Assembly (NCBI GenBank): GCA_966128725.1
Contig: CBHYLN010000013.1
Coordinates: forward strand, 1 to 55,728
Direction: 5' to 3'
DNA: 55,728 nucleotides
DNA from: JAFDZV01 sp966128725
Lineage (GTDB): Bacteria > Bacteroidota > Ignavibacteria > OLB7
Part shown: piece after piece, positions 9,506 to 18,375 of the stretch
Position numbering within the stretch: the first letter of the stretch is position 1
Layout: each line of letters opens with the position of its first letter
Program-made: the position numbers and the translations under genes
Notes under the pieces: generated by a model
Databases searched by the model: none
Seen by the model: the letters and a program-made list of their open reading frames with translations, nothing else
What the model was told of the DNA's origin: nothing

Positions 9506-11113
9506 ATGATGCGCATCGTTGCGTTCACCCTCATCACTGCATTGCTGCCAGCAATGCTGCATGCCCAACGCGCGGTTGTTGCAGGTCGGATTCACGGGTA
9601 CGATGGGCGGCCTTTGAAGGTCGCCAACGTAACGCTGGAAACGGCCGACAATGATGTCATTACCACATCCCCCACGGATTCGTTAGGGGCGTTCCGCATT
9701 GCCACCAATGCCCGTGGGCTTCTTCGCGTGCGCTGTTTTGGTGTGGACCACTACCCCGCCACCGTGTCGGTGGCACTCTTCGGTAACGACTCCGCGTTCC
9801 TCGACGTCCGGTTGGGCACCCCACCGTACAACCTTGCATTGCCGGTACGCGTCACCGGCGACTTCAACGAGTACTCGCCCAAGATGGCCCCGGCCTTTAC
9901 CGCCAACGCCGCGGGTGTGCTGGTGGCCACGTTCACCGGCACGTTCGGGACATCCACGTACCAGTTGATGTTCAACTACGACGGCACGGATACATGCGCA
10001 TGGTTCTGCACCAACGGCACCGACAGCCTGTTGCATGAATTCGATACACGTCGCGGCGGATACAAGTCCATTGTGCGCTCGTCGGGCGGCGACGTCGAAG
10101 TTCGGTTCGATCCCAAACTTCTGCCCCCGCCGTCGTTACCTCCATCGATCACCATCACGGGCTCGCCGACATGTACGTACGCAAGCACGTTTGTGAACGA
10201 TGTGGAGCACGCCATCACCGAGGCCAACAAAGCGGGCGGAAGCCGTGAGGAATTGGCCGGGCTGCGAACCCGACTGCTGAAGACCCCCGCGGCCACCACG
10301 CCAAAGATTGCGCTGGTAGCCTATCTGCACGCTCTCGAGGCCACAATCGCCGATCGCGACTCGGTGATGGCCGCCCGTGCGTTGCGCGAAATAGCCCCAA
10401 CCTCCGGCCTGTGGGATATCTGGGCCGGCGCATGCACCCGCGCGGTGGGCGATCTGGGCCGTTCGCCGATTGCCGATTCCTACATGCAGGCCCTGCTGGA
10501 GCACCATCCAAATCGCAACACCAGGCTGTACGCGCTGCACAGGATGCTGGCGGCATGCCAGCGGGCAGGCGATTGCCAGCGCTACGAAGCGTACTACGCA
10601 ACCCTTACCCGTTCGTACGACACCGCGGCACGCCAGCACACGTCGGGCAAGATCACCAGCGTGATGAACCTTGGCGATCCGATCCCACAATTTCGATTTC
10701 AGCCAATCGGCGCCGATACCGTCCCCCTGACCCCGGCATCGCTTCGGGGCAAATACTACCTGATCGACTTCTGGGCAACGTGGTGCGGCCCGTGCGTTCG
10801 CGAAATGCCGTACCTGCACGCGGCGTACGAGAAGTTCCACAACCAGGGCTTGCAGATGATCAGCGTATCGATGGATCAACGGGCCAGCGATGTGGAGCGC
10901 TTCCGGCGACGCCTGTGGGCAATTCCGTGGCTGAACGTTGTGCCAACCGGCGCCGAGCAGGACTCGATCAGCGCCCTGTTCGGCGTGCGTACGATTCCGG
11001 TGGTGGTGCTTGTTGGGCCTGATGGCACCATTGCAGCGGCCGGTGCCGATCTGGCGGGACTTCAACTGGAGCGTACGCTGGAGCGCATCCTCAACGAACC
11101 TCGTCGCCGATAG
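9506..11113 (+). CDS. Secreted TlpA-type thioredoxin-domain protein, paralog 3 of 3
   Basis: The start at 9506 (or the adjacent ATG at 9509) gives a signal peptide, MMRIVAFTLITALLPAMLHA, only 40 bases after paralog 2; the frame is open further upstream but that part overlaps paralog 2 and looks unlike protein. The mature protein has the same plan as its neighbours: VAGRIHGYDGRPLKVANVTL domain, middle beta domain with TFTGTFGTSTYQLMF, helical linker with several Cys (CTRAVG, LAACQRAGDC), and a thioredoxin domain with WCGPC (Cys427, Cys430) and VRTIPVVVLVGPDG. The spare cysteines in the linker are absent from paralogs 1 and 2. Same-strand close spacing suggests co-transcription with paralog 2. 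Confidence 0.88.
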   Translation: MMRIVAFTLITALLPAMLHAQRAVVAGRIHGYDGRPLKVANVTLETADNDVITTSPTDSLGAFRIATNARGLLRVRCFGVDHYPATVSVALFGNDSAFLDVRLGTPPYNLALPVRVTGDFNEYSPKMAPAFTANAAGVLVATFTGTFGTSTYQLMFNYDGTDTCAWFCTNGTDSLLHEFDTRRGGYKSIVRSSGGDVEVRFDPKLLPPPSLPPSITITGSPTCTYASTFVNDVEHAITEANKAGGSREELAGLRTRLLKTPAATTPKIALVAYLHALEATIADRDSVMAARALREIAPTSGLWDIWAGACTRAVGDLGRSPIADSYMQALLEHHPNRNTRLYALHRMLAACQRAGDCQRYEAYYATLTRSYDTAARQHTSGKITSVMNLGDPIPQFRFQPIGADTVPLTPASLRGKYYLIDFWATWCGPCVREMPYLHAAYEKFHNQGLQMISVSMDQRASDVERFRRRLWAIPWLNVVPTGAEQDSISALFGVRTIPVVVLVGPDGTIAAAGADLAGLQLERTLERILNEPRRR

Positions 11114-11142
11114 GCCGGCACAGCCCGTTGGCTGCAATACAA

Positions 11143-11174
11143 AACGCCCTGCCCGATTCGCCGGGCAGGGCGTT
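11143..11174 (-). terminator. Rho-independent terminator between convergent genes
   Basis: A perfect 13-base stem (AACGCCCTGCCCG / CGGGCAGGGCGTT) closes a 6-base loop. Read on the minus strand the stem is followed by a T-rich run (TTTTGTATT), so it mainly serves the Nudix gene that ends at 11209, and it probably also blocks read-through from the plus-strand thioredoxin gene ending at 11113. Confidence 0.85.
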
Positions 11175-11208
11175 ACCGCAACGTGGATAGTGCTGCGTTG
11201 GCGGCGCG

Positions 11209-11688
11209 TTACTTCACAACGGGAATTGTGCGCCTGCCGTTGAGATAGTCGCGGAAGTCGGTAAGAAACTCCACATGGTGCCCCACCAGCGGCTCCGGCA
11301 GCTTGGTGAGCGGGTAGAACGCAAGCGCAAGCGATTCGGCGCTGGCCCGGGGCTCGCCGGCATACCGCTCGGCCACGAAGGCCAACTGAACCACCGCGAT
11401 CCGATCGCCGTTCGGATACTCGCCTTTGTACTGCGGCCCGGAGTACACGCCGAACAGCCACAGATCCTGAAGCTCCAAACCGGTTTCCTCGGCAACCTCG
11501 CGCCGTGCGCTGGCCGTCGCCGTTTCGTCGATATCCATGATACCGCCCGGCAGCCCCCAATGGCGGCTATCGGAACGTTGTTCGAGCAACACTTCCTCGT
11601 GCTCGTTCAGTATGATGCAGGCTGTTGATGGGACAAGGATTCGTTCGGGACCAACCTTTTCGCGAAGTGCTCTTATGTAATCGAGCAT
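11209..11688 (-). CDS. Nudix hydrolase
   Basis: The 159-residue protein begins at the ATG at 11688 (MLDYIRALREKVG); upstream in-frame sequence is low-quality and unlike the family. The Nudix box is complete: G-IMDID-E-TATASAR-REVAEETGL fits GX5EX7REUXEEXGU. The N-terminal segment LREKVGPERILVPSTACIIL is typical of small cytoplasmic Nudix proteins that hydrolyse nucleoside diphosphate derivatives (ADP-sugars, NADH, 8-oxo-dGTP). The substrate cannot be told from sequence. A strong terminator follows directly. It is not obviously in an operon with 11923-12408, which is 235 bases upstream on the same strand. Confidence 0.9.
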   Translation of the reverse strand: MLDYIRALREKVGPERILVPSTACIILNEHEEVLLEQRSDSRHWGLPGGIMDIDETATASARREVAEETGLELQDLWLFGVYSGPQYKGEYPNGDRIAVVQLAFVAERYAGEPRASAESLALAFYPLTKLPEPLVGHHVEFLTDFRDYLNGRRTIPVVK

Positions 11689-11922
11689 GTGTCCGTTTAG
11701 TGCTAGGGAGAGAGAGGGAAACTGCCGGAGTACTGGAGTACGGCAAAGATATGAATAGCAACCGCCCCTGCACGAGCGAAAGTCGCGATTGAGCAACAAA
11801 TTCCCATTGTTTGCATCGCGATGCGATACACCCACGGCGGTCGCGCCGCCTCTCCCCGTAAATGCGGCGTGCGGCGGCAACCCGGAGACCGGACACGATC
11901 GGCTCACCGGGGCCTGTTTGGA

Positions 11923-12408
11923 TCAGCCGGCGCGGTGTGCGGGGCCTGAGTTCAATCCGGGGTCGCCACCATCGCGAGTGTTGGCGGCGTCCAACCCGGC
12001 AAATCGATAATGCACGGTACCGTCATCCGAGAGCTCGGCACGGGCGTACCCCTGCCGGCGCAACCGCTCGGTTGCGGCATCGGTTTCCGCGGCGGTCAGC
12101 GGCGTCTCCAGCATGATCTGCGCGGGGGTCACGCAGCCGTTGTGACGAGCCGCCACCCCAAGCACCGCTTTCTCCTCGAACAAATCCCGCCGCGATCGCT
12201 CCTGCATCGCGACATAGCGATACCAGTAGACGCCGGCCGCAAGAAAACCAAGACCAACCGCGGCATAGAACAGGCCGCCGAGAAGTTCCAACCGATGATT
12301 GCCGAGATACAGCACAATGGCCATTGCGGCAATCAACGTGCCGATCAGCACAAGGCAGCCCGCCCCCAGCCTGGGCGCGAAATCGTTTCGGGGTTGTTCC
12401 TGATTCAT
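11923..12408 (-). CDS. Small membrane protein of unknown function
   Basis: The protein has 161 residues. Two transmembrane helices are visible (LGAGCLVLIGTLIAAMAIVLYL, residues about 14-35, and LLGGLFYAAVGLGFLAAGVYWY, about 42-63), followed by a soluble cytoplasmic part beginning with a charged MQERSRRDLFEEKAVLG stretch and a region CVTPAQIMLETPLTAAETDAATERL that looks like a small winged-helix or helix-turn-helix domain. I do not recognise a named family. A short N-terminal tail precedes the helices. The sequence composition is like its neighbours. Confidence 0.65.
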   Translation of the reverse strand: MNQEQPRNDFAPRLGAGCLVLIGTLIAAMAIVLYLGNHRLELLGGLFYAAVGLGFLAAGVYWYRYVAMQERSRRDLFEEKAVLGVAARHNGCVTPAQIMLETPLTAAETDAATERLRRQGYARAELSDDGTVHYRFAGLDAANTRDGGDPGLNSGPAHRAG

Positions 12409-12941
12409 ATGCGTTCCATATCAGTTCCCATGTGCTCCCACTCCGTTGCGTCTCACATGCAGCGCCATCCCGGCCAGCCACCAACAGCAACGATACGGCA
12501 TAATCCCGCCCTTGCCGGGCACCGACGTTTGCTGGCGCATGACATAACAATTGGCACGGTTATGCCGAAATCCATCGCCCCGCTGCCCGATAACGGCAGC
12601 CCCATATTACCCGAACCTATTGGTATATCATGATTTTCGGACACCCGAATTCTTTGGGCGACCGAGAGGATTCGATGTCCACCGGCGATACGATGGAACC
12701 TGACAGTGGCCCCGAATCGCTCCCTAGGCCCGAGATTCCGCGAAAGTGCGCTGAAATCGCCATTCCATGACAAAAATTTAAGGAACATGCTGCTTGCGAG
12801 CGGGGCCTTATAGGCCGATCTTTGCCCGTCCCCAAACCAAGGGACAGCTCGCCATTCCGTCTGTGTCGTAGCGTGCGGCACGGAGTCCTCGCCCGGAACA
12901 CGCGAAAGTCATCGAACGACAATTCTAGAACAATAGAGATT
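12409..12941. other. Intergenic stretch without a convincing gene
   Basis: About 530 bases between the divergent genes at 12408 (-) and 12942 (+). Open frames exist on both strands but their translations are rich in Arg, Cys and Trp with no recognisable domain. The half next to the transporter gene is more AT-rich (near 12610-12640 and 12765-12785), suiting promoters, but I see no strong hexamers or operator palindromes. Confidence 0.5.
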
Positions 12942-14714
12942 TTGCGAACTAAAGCTGGACTACGTGCCCGCGCACTGTTTCGTTCGTCGCAATTCGCGAT
13001 TGCGTGTAGCGTACTCACCATGGTACTTGTTGCATGTGGTGGCGAGGATGCGGTTGAAATGAAGCCGGCGAAGGGTGGGCGATTCTACGGCGGCACCATG
13101 CGCATGAACGAGGTGCAGGAGATCCGCACACTCGATCCGGTGCGCCTGAACGATGCGCCGTCGCACCACGTAGTGCATCAGATTGCCGAGCTTCTGTTCG
13201 ATTTCGATTCCACGCTGAAGCTTGTGCCGGAACTGGCGACCAGCTTCGACGTAAGCCCCGACGGCCTTACCTACACGTACCACATTCGCAAGGGTGTCTT
13301 CTTTCACGACTCCCCCTGCTTCCCCGGAGGCAAGGGCCGCGAGATGACCGCAGCCGACGTGAAGTACTGCTTCGATCGCATGCTCGACGCCCGTAGCGGC
13401 GCGTTCGGCGCGTCGTACTTCACCGACAAGATCGTTGGCGCGCAGGAGTACTACGAGGCCACCGGCTCCAACGGCGCCAAGCCGATTCCGGCAGATGGCG
13501 TCAGCGGCTTCAAGGCCGTGGACAACGCCACGTTCACCGTGCAGCTGAAGGTGCCGTTCGCGGCATTCAAGTTTTATCCGGCGCTCGGATTCTGCTACAT
13601 CTATCCCAAGGAAGCGGTTGCCTTCTTCAAGGAGGAGTTCTTCCGGAATCTGGTAGGCACCGGCCCGTTCATGCTGGAGAAGTGGCAGAAGGACCAGGGC
13701 GTGTGGCTGAAGCGGAATCCGAACTACTGGGGTACCGATGCCGCCGGCAACAAGCTCCCCTATCTCGACGCCATTCGTTGGACGTTCATCAAGGACGAGC
13801 GCCAGCAGATCAACGAATTCACGTCGGGTAACCTGGAGGAAGCCTACCGCATCCCCACGGAGTTCTTCCGCAAGGTTATCGACGAAAAAGGCAATGTAAC
13901 GCCGGAGTACAGCCGCTTCCACATCTTCACGGTTCGCGCGCTCTCCACGCAGTTCTACGGCCTGCTGTGCACCAGCCAGGAGTTCAAGGACAAGCGCGTG
14001 CGCCAGGCATTCAACTACGCCATCGACCGCGACAAGATCATCACGTTCGTGTTGCAGGGTCAGGCAGCCGGCCCGGCCTCGCACGGGCTTGTGCCTGGCT
14101 CGATGCCAGGATACGATCAGGCGAGCATCAAGGGATATTCGTTCGATCCAACAAAGGCACAGGCGTTGATGGCCGAGGCCGGATATCCGGGCGGCAAGGG
14201 TTTCCCGACTGTGACGATCCAGTTGAACGCGGGCGGCGGGCGCAACGAGCTTGTGGCCCAGGCCATGCAGGACATGCTGGGCAAGAATCTGGGCATCAAG
14301 GTGGAGGTAAAGACGCTGGAATGGCCGCAGCATCAGGAGCTGCTGGAAGGTGGCAAGGCCCCGCTGTTCCGCCTTGGTTGGATTGCGGACTATCCCGATC
14401 CCGAGAACTTCCTGAACCTTTTCTACGGCAAGGCGATTCCGCGCACGGGCCCCTCGCCGATCAACTCCGAGCGGTACAACAATCCCGCGTTCGACTCGCT
14501 GTTCACACGCGCGGTACGGACGCTTGACGACGCCGAGCGCATGAAGCTCTACGCGCAAGCCGAGCAGATCGCCGTGGACGACGCGCCGATGATCTTCATC
14601 TATCACGACATGGACTACCGTCTGGTACAGCCCTACGTGAAGGGATACGGCGGCGGCAATCCCATGGATCGCCGCGATCTCCGCGAGGTGTGGTTTGACA
14701 TGGGCGCCAACTAG
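12942..14714 (+). CDS. ABC transporter oligopeptide-binding lipoprotein (SBP family 5), copy 1
   Basis: Family 5 substrate-binding protein (OppA/DppA type). I take the TTG at 12942 as start because it yields a standard lipoprotein signal peptide (MRTKAGLRARALFRSSQFA... ending LVAC); an in-frame ATG at 12822 adds 40 residues that look non-coding. Family features: LDPVRLNDAPSHH, the DGLTYTYHIRKGVFFHDSP region, RVRQAFNYAIDRDKI, and near the C-terminus a WIADYPDPENFLNLFY motif. It captures peptides (or similar) at the outer face of the inner membrane. A near-identical second copy follows with no gap, while permease and ATPase genes are missing from the window, so the pair may use a distant Opp/Dpp permease or act as receptors. 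Confidence 0.9.
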   Translation: MRTKAGLRARALFRSSQFAIACSVLTMVLVACGGEDAVEMKPAKGGRFYGGTMRMNEVQEIRTLDPVRLNDAPSHHVVHQIAELLFDFDSTLKLVPELATSFDVSPDGLTYTYHIRKGVFFHDSPCFPGGKGREMTAADVKYCFDRMLDARSGAFGASYFTDKIVGAQEYYEATGSNGAKPIPADGVSGFKAVDNATFTVQLKVPFAAFKFYPALGFCYIYPKEAVAFFKEEFFRNLVGTGPFMLEKWQKDQGVWLKRNPNYWGTDAAGNKLPYLDAIRWTFIKDERQQINEFTSGNLEEAYRIPTEFFRKVIDEKGNVTPEYSRFHIFTVRALSTQFYGLLCTSQEFKDKRVRQAFNYAIDRDKIITFVLQGQAAGPASHGLVPGSMPGYDQASIKGYSFDPTKAQALMAEAGYPGGKGFPTVTIQLNAGGGRNELVAQAMQDMLGKNLGIKVEVKTLEWPQHQELLEGGKAPLFRLGWIADYPDPENFLNLFYGKAIPRTGPSPINSERYNNPAFDSLFTRAVRTLDDAERMKLYAQAEQIAVDDAPMIFIYHDMDYRLVQPYVKGYGGGNPMDRRDLREVWFDMGAN

Positions 14715-16436
14715 ATGCCGCGTTCCATGATGCAGTACGTTCGTTCTTTGACACTTCACGGCCTTGTTGCCCTGGCGGCAACGCTTGGCGCCGTGCTTGC
14801 CTCCTGCGGCGACGCGCCGGACAGCGCTTCGAGCAACACGTTCTACTACAACGAGCCGGAGGACCTGAACTCCCTTGACCCGGCACGCATCAGCAATCGC
14901 TCATCGTGGTGGGCCGGTGGCCAGGTGCACGCCGGGCTGGTAGGGCTGGATTCGGCACTGCGGCCGGTTCCGATGATCGCGCGCAGCTGGAGCACCAGCC
15001 CCGACGGCCGGGTCTGGACCTTCGCGCTCCGAACGGATGTACGGTTTGCCGACGACGCCTGCTTTGCCGGCGGCAAGGGTCGCCGCGTAACCGCCGAGGA
15101 TGTGCGCTACAGTTTCCAGAGGATCTGCAATCCGGCAACCGCATCCACTGGATTCTGGGTGTTTCGTGGCAAGGTGCTTGGCGCCGACGAGTTCTTCAAG
15201 GATCCCGAGCACGTTGGCACGGTGAAGGGGTTCCGCGCGGTGAACGATTCCACGTTCGAGATCACGCTTACCGAACCCTCACCGCTGGTGCTTTCGCTGA
15301 TGGCGATGCCCTACTGCTATGTGGTGCCGCGCGAGGGCGTTGAGAAGTACGGCAAGGACTTTTTCCGCCAGCCTGTAGGCGCCGGCCCGTTCAAGCTGGC
15401 AAGCTGGACGACAGGGCAGCGGCTGGTGCTGGTGCGCAACGCGAACTACTTCGAGCGCGACGCGGCCAATCATGCGCTTCCCTATCTGGACTCGGTTGTC
15501 GTCACCTTCGTGCGCGACAAGAAAACCGAGTTCGCCGAGTTCGAGAACGGTCATCTGGACATGGTGGCCTCGATCGACGCCTCGCTCCTTGACAAAGTAT
15601 TCGTTCGCAATGGCAACGCCATTACGCTTACGCCAGCGTTTGCCGCCTATACGATGTATCGCGTGCCGTCGATGTCGGTGGAGTACTACGGCTTCATGCT
15701 GGATTCCACCGCGCCGGGCGCGGCAGGCTCGCCGTTCGTGACCAACCGGCAATTGCGGCTTGCGCTGAACTACGCAATCGATCGCGACGCGCTTGTGCGC
15801 TACGTGCTGCGCGACCAGGCCATCCCGGCAACGGGCGGCCCCATCCCGCCCAGCATCCCAGGCTTCAGCGGCACAAAGGGATATGGATTCGATCGTGCGC
15901 GGGCACTGGCGCTGCTGGATTCGGCTGGGTACCCGGGCGGCAAGGGGCTTGCGGAGCTGCCGCTGCAGATCAGCGAAAGCGAGCGTGTGGTGTCCGTGGC
16001 GCAGGCGATTCAGGAGCAGTTGCGGGCAATCGGGGTGAACGTGAAGATCAATCAGGTATCGCCCGCGCAACACCGGCAAATGGCCGCCGAGGGCAAGCTC
16101 CCCTTCTGGCGCGCGAACTGGATGGCCGACTATCCTGACGCCGAAAATTTCATGGCGCTGTTCTACAGCCCCTACCGCTCGCCCAGCGGATCGAACACAA
16201 CCCGATTTGGCAATGCCCGGGTTGACTCACTGTACCGCGCGGCCCTGGCCCCTGGCCTTTCGGTGGAACAACGGGCCGCCATTTACGGGCAGGCCGAACG
16301 AATTGTCCTCGACGAAGCACCGTGGGTGTTGCTGTATCACAGCACGATCACCCGCCTGAGTGCCCCGGGAATAACCGGGTATTACGTGGACCCGCTGGAC
16401 CGGCTGATGCTGGCAACCGTGCGGAAGAAGAATTGA
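14715..16436 (+). CDS. ABC transporter oligopeptide-binding lipoprotein (SBP family 5), copy 2
   Basis: The ATG follows directly on the stop of copy 1 (tag-ATG), implying translational coupling. A lipoprotein signal peptide ends at Cys31 (AVLASC). The fold landmarks match copy 1: YYNEPEDLNSLDPARIS, DGRVWTFALRTDVRFAD, RQLRLALNYAIDRDALV and WMADYPDAENFMALFYSPY near the C-terminus. Identity to copy 1 is visible but moderate, so the two probably bind different ligands. Located 49 bases before the NlpC/P60 gene, which supports peptide ligands derived from peptidoglycan, although this is inference. Confidence 0.9.
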   Translation: MPRSMMQYVRSLTLHGLVALAATLGAVLASCGDAPDSASSNTFYYNEPEDLNSLDPARISNRSSWWAGGQVHAGLVGLDSALRPVPMIARSWSTSPDGRVWTFALRTDVRFADDACFAGGKGRRVTAEDVRYSFQRICNPATASTGFWVFRGKVLGADEFFKDPEHVGTVKGFRAVNDSTFEITLTEPSPLVLSLMAMPYCYVVPREGVEKYGKDFFRQPVGAGPFKLASWTTGQRLVLVRNANYFERDAANHALPYLDSVVVTFVRDKKTEFAEFENGHLDMVASIDASLLDKVFVRNGNAITLTPAFAAYTMYRVPSMSVEYYGFMLDSTAPGAAGSPFVTNRQLRLALNYAIDRDALVRYVLRDQAIPATGGPIPPSIPGFSGTKGYGFDRARALALLDSAGYPGGKGLAELPLQISESERVVSVAQAIQEQLRAIGVNVKINQVSPAQHRQMAAEGKLPFWRANWMADYPDAENFMALFYSPYRSPSGSNTTRFGNARVDSLYRAALAPGLSVEQRAAIYGQAERIVLDEAPWVLLYHSTITRLSAPGITGYYVDPLDRLMLATVRKKN

Positions 16437-16485
16437 GATAACACGATAGAAACGAAACACGAACAGAAACCAACCAGGAGGTTTC

Positions 16486-18126
16486 ATGACTCAAGCCCTA
16501 TCAATTCGTATACATCTGCTGGCAGCATTGATCCTTGCGATCGCGCTGTTGACTGCGCCGTTCGACGCGACCAACACTGCGTTCGCAAAGGGTAAGGACA
16601 AAGGCAAGAAAGGTGCCGTGCAGAAGAGTGCGAAGGACAGGAGCCGCAAAACGGCATCGTGCCGTTCCAGCCGTCGCAGCCGCCGTTCGTACACGGTGCG
16701 CGGTAATCCCGAGATCACAAAGCAGGTGGCGACCAATCTTCTGGCCTCGAAGCTGCCGGAGCTTGCCGCGCTTGTTGGCATCCAGGCCGCCCCTGATACC
16801 GAAAACGCCAGCGACGTTGCCGCAACAATGATGGCCAAGCCGGTGCTCCCGAAGCCGGTAATCGCCAAGAGCGGTTCGTATCAGGATTCGGAGTTGGACG
16901 ATAACGAGGATCAGGACGGCATCACCGAGGCCGACTACAAGAGCCTTCAGGATCTGCCGACCGATATCAACACGTTCTACAAGGAGTTCACCAAGTACAT
17001 GGCCTCGCTGAACGGCGAGCCCACCATCACCGACAACGGCATCGACAAGGTTGCCGTGATGGAAGCCTTGGTGGACTGGATCGGCACGCGTTACCTGTTC
17101 GGCGGCATGGGCCGCAACGGTATCGACTGCTCGGCATTCACCGGCACGGTGTATCGCTCGATCAACTTCCGCCTGCCGCGCACGGCCGCGGCGCAGTGGG
17201 ATGTGGGCAACCCGGTCAACCGTGAGGACCTGCAGTTCGGCGACCTTGTGTTCTTCAACACTCGCAAGGCGGTGTATGTGTCGCACGTGGGTATGTATCT
17301 GGGCAACGGCATGTTTGCGCACGCCTCCAGCCGTAACGGTGTCACGGTTTCATCGCTGGATGCCGACTACTACTCCACCCACTTCATCGGCGCGCGTCGC
17401 TACGATCTGAACGCCGCGTTCGCCGCCGCGGGCACGGAAGATGCCGCTGCGAACAAAAAACCCCACGCAGACACCCCGCCTATTTGTTCAACCGCCCGTT
17501 GGGGGTTCGCCGGTATGGGGCGGTACTGTTTCCGACAAACGCGCACCATCGCGGATACCATTGCACACTTCAGATGTTATCACGGATTGCTTCGTATATC
17601 GCCATGGCATATATTCGCAACAATATTGTTCTATCCCCCACAACAATCGTTAACATCACACATGACGATCAAGGCAATACAATTCAGGCCAGAATTGAGA
17701 TTGTGTGAATATTACCAAATGGAGTTTGAAATGAACGCTCGCACATTGGCGATTGCTGCCACGGCACTTCTTCTGTCTGCATCAATCTCCGTAGTAAAAG
17801 CAAAGACAAAGGAAGAGTGTTTCAAGGTCAAGTGCAAAGGGACAAATGGAACATGTATCGTCCTTGGCCAAAGCGCAGGGATCGAAGTTGGGATTCCAGG
17901 GGTTGCCGAAATCACGAAGGTCCCATGCAACCAGATGACCATCGGCACACCGAACGTGTATTACGGCAATGTCTTCATCTGCGACCCGGCGAACCCGACT
18001 CAGGGTATTGGATATATTGATGCCGACGCAGTGTACTGCGCTGGCGATGCGGAAACTGCAATTACCACGTACGACGTCACGCAAACGTATACAAGCTATT
18101 CGAGCTGGCAGAATGCCTTGCCGTAA
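16486..18126 (+). CDS. NlpC/P60 endopeptidase, reading frame continues into the next gene
   Basis: A strong ribosome site (AGGAGG at 16476-16481) precedes the ATG. Residues 1-34 form a signal peptide, then a basic linker. An NlpC/P60 (C40) domain spans about 185-307: catalytic Cys215 in GIDCSAFTG, His267 in VSHVGMYLGN, His279 in FAHASS. These enzymes cut stem peptides of peptidoglycan. The domain ends near 17407, after which the frame has no stop: residues about 325-410 are Cys/His/Trp-rich and look like translated non-coding DNA, and the frame then runs into a second protein with its own start at 17731, stopping at 18126. A loss of the original stop codon is likely; all three frames are open for about 200 bases beyond the AAAAAA near 17455, so a single indel would not restore a nearby stop. 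Confidence 0.75.
   Translation: MTQALSIRIHLLAALILAIALLTAPFDATNTAFAKGKDKGKKGAVQKSAKDRSRKTASCRSSRRSRRSYTVRGNPEITKQVATNLLASKLPELAALVGIQAAPDTENASDVAATMMAKPVLPKPVIAKSGSYQDSELDDNEDQDGITEADYKSLQDLPTDINTFYKEFTKYMASLNGEPTITDNGIDKVAVMEALVDWIGTRYLFGGMGRNGIDCSAFTGTVYRSINFRLPRTAAAQWDVGNPVNREDLQFGDLVFFNTRKAVYVSHVGMYLGNGMFAHASSRNGVTVSSLDADYYSTHFIGARRYDLNAAFAAAGTEDAAANKKPHADTPPICSTARWGFAGMGRYCFRQTRTIADTIAHFRCYHGLLRISPWHIFATILFYPPQQSLTSHMTIKAIQFRPELRLCEYYQMEFEMNARTLAIAATALLLSASISVVKAKTKEECFKVKCKGTNGTCIVLGQSAGIEVGIPGVAEITKVPCNQMTIGTPNVYYGNVFICDPANPTQGIGYIDADAVYCAGDAETAITTYDVTQTYTSYSSWQNALP
17731..18126 (+). CDS. Small secreted Cys-containing protein with its own start
   Basis: An independent gene in the same frame as the preceding NlpC/P60 frame. 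It has a ribosome site GGAG at 17721-17724, six bases from the ATG at 17731, and ends at a strong terminator (18155-18183). The product is 131 residues: signal peptide MNARTLAIAATALLLSASIS ending VVKA, then a mature part with six cysteines (EECFKVKCKGTNGTC, VPCNQ, FICDPA, VYCAGD) and glycine-rich loops. I recognise no family. Six cysteines suggest disulfides. It sits 250 bases before the CSGCC protein at 18376, and could be its substrate or partner, but this is only positional. Confidence 0.72.
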   Translation: MNARTLAIAATALLLSASISVVKAKTKEECFKVKCKGTNGTCIVLGQSAGIEVGIPGVAEITKVPCNQMTIGTPNVYYGNVFICDPANPTQGIGYIDADAVYCAGDAETAITTYDVTQTYTSYSSWQNALP

Positions 18127-18154
18127 CGGCTCAATACAATAGATCTCTTCGCCT

Positions 18155-18183
18155 GAGGGCGACTGTTATCGGCGCCCTCTTTT
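18155..18183 (+). terminator. Rho-independent terminator
   Basis: GAGGGCG (18155-18161) pairs with CGCCCTC (18173-18179) around an 11-base loop, followed by TTTT. It lies 29 bases after the stop of the small secreted protein and confirms that the transcript ends there. Confidence 0.85.
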
Positions 18184-18375
18184 CCTGTTCCAAATTCCAA
18201 TGGGAAGACCGAGAATTTTCTCATTCCGAGGACAGCAATCCGCAGATCGCACTATAGATCCAAAGCTGACTGTATGCAGCGTACGAGCAACCACACGCAA
18301 CCAACACGGGTCCGTCATGATCCACCATTCACTAACGTAGCATAGTGTGTTAACGAACATTCCATCAGTTGACCC

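Noticed and set aside
12960..14759. 599-codon minus-strand frame
   Set aside because: Antisense shadow of the first oligopeptide-binding protein gene.
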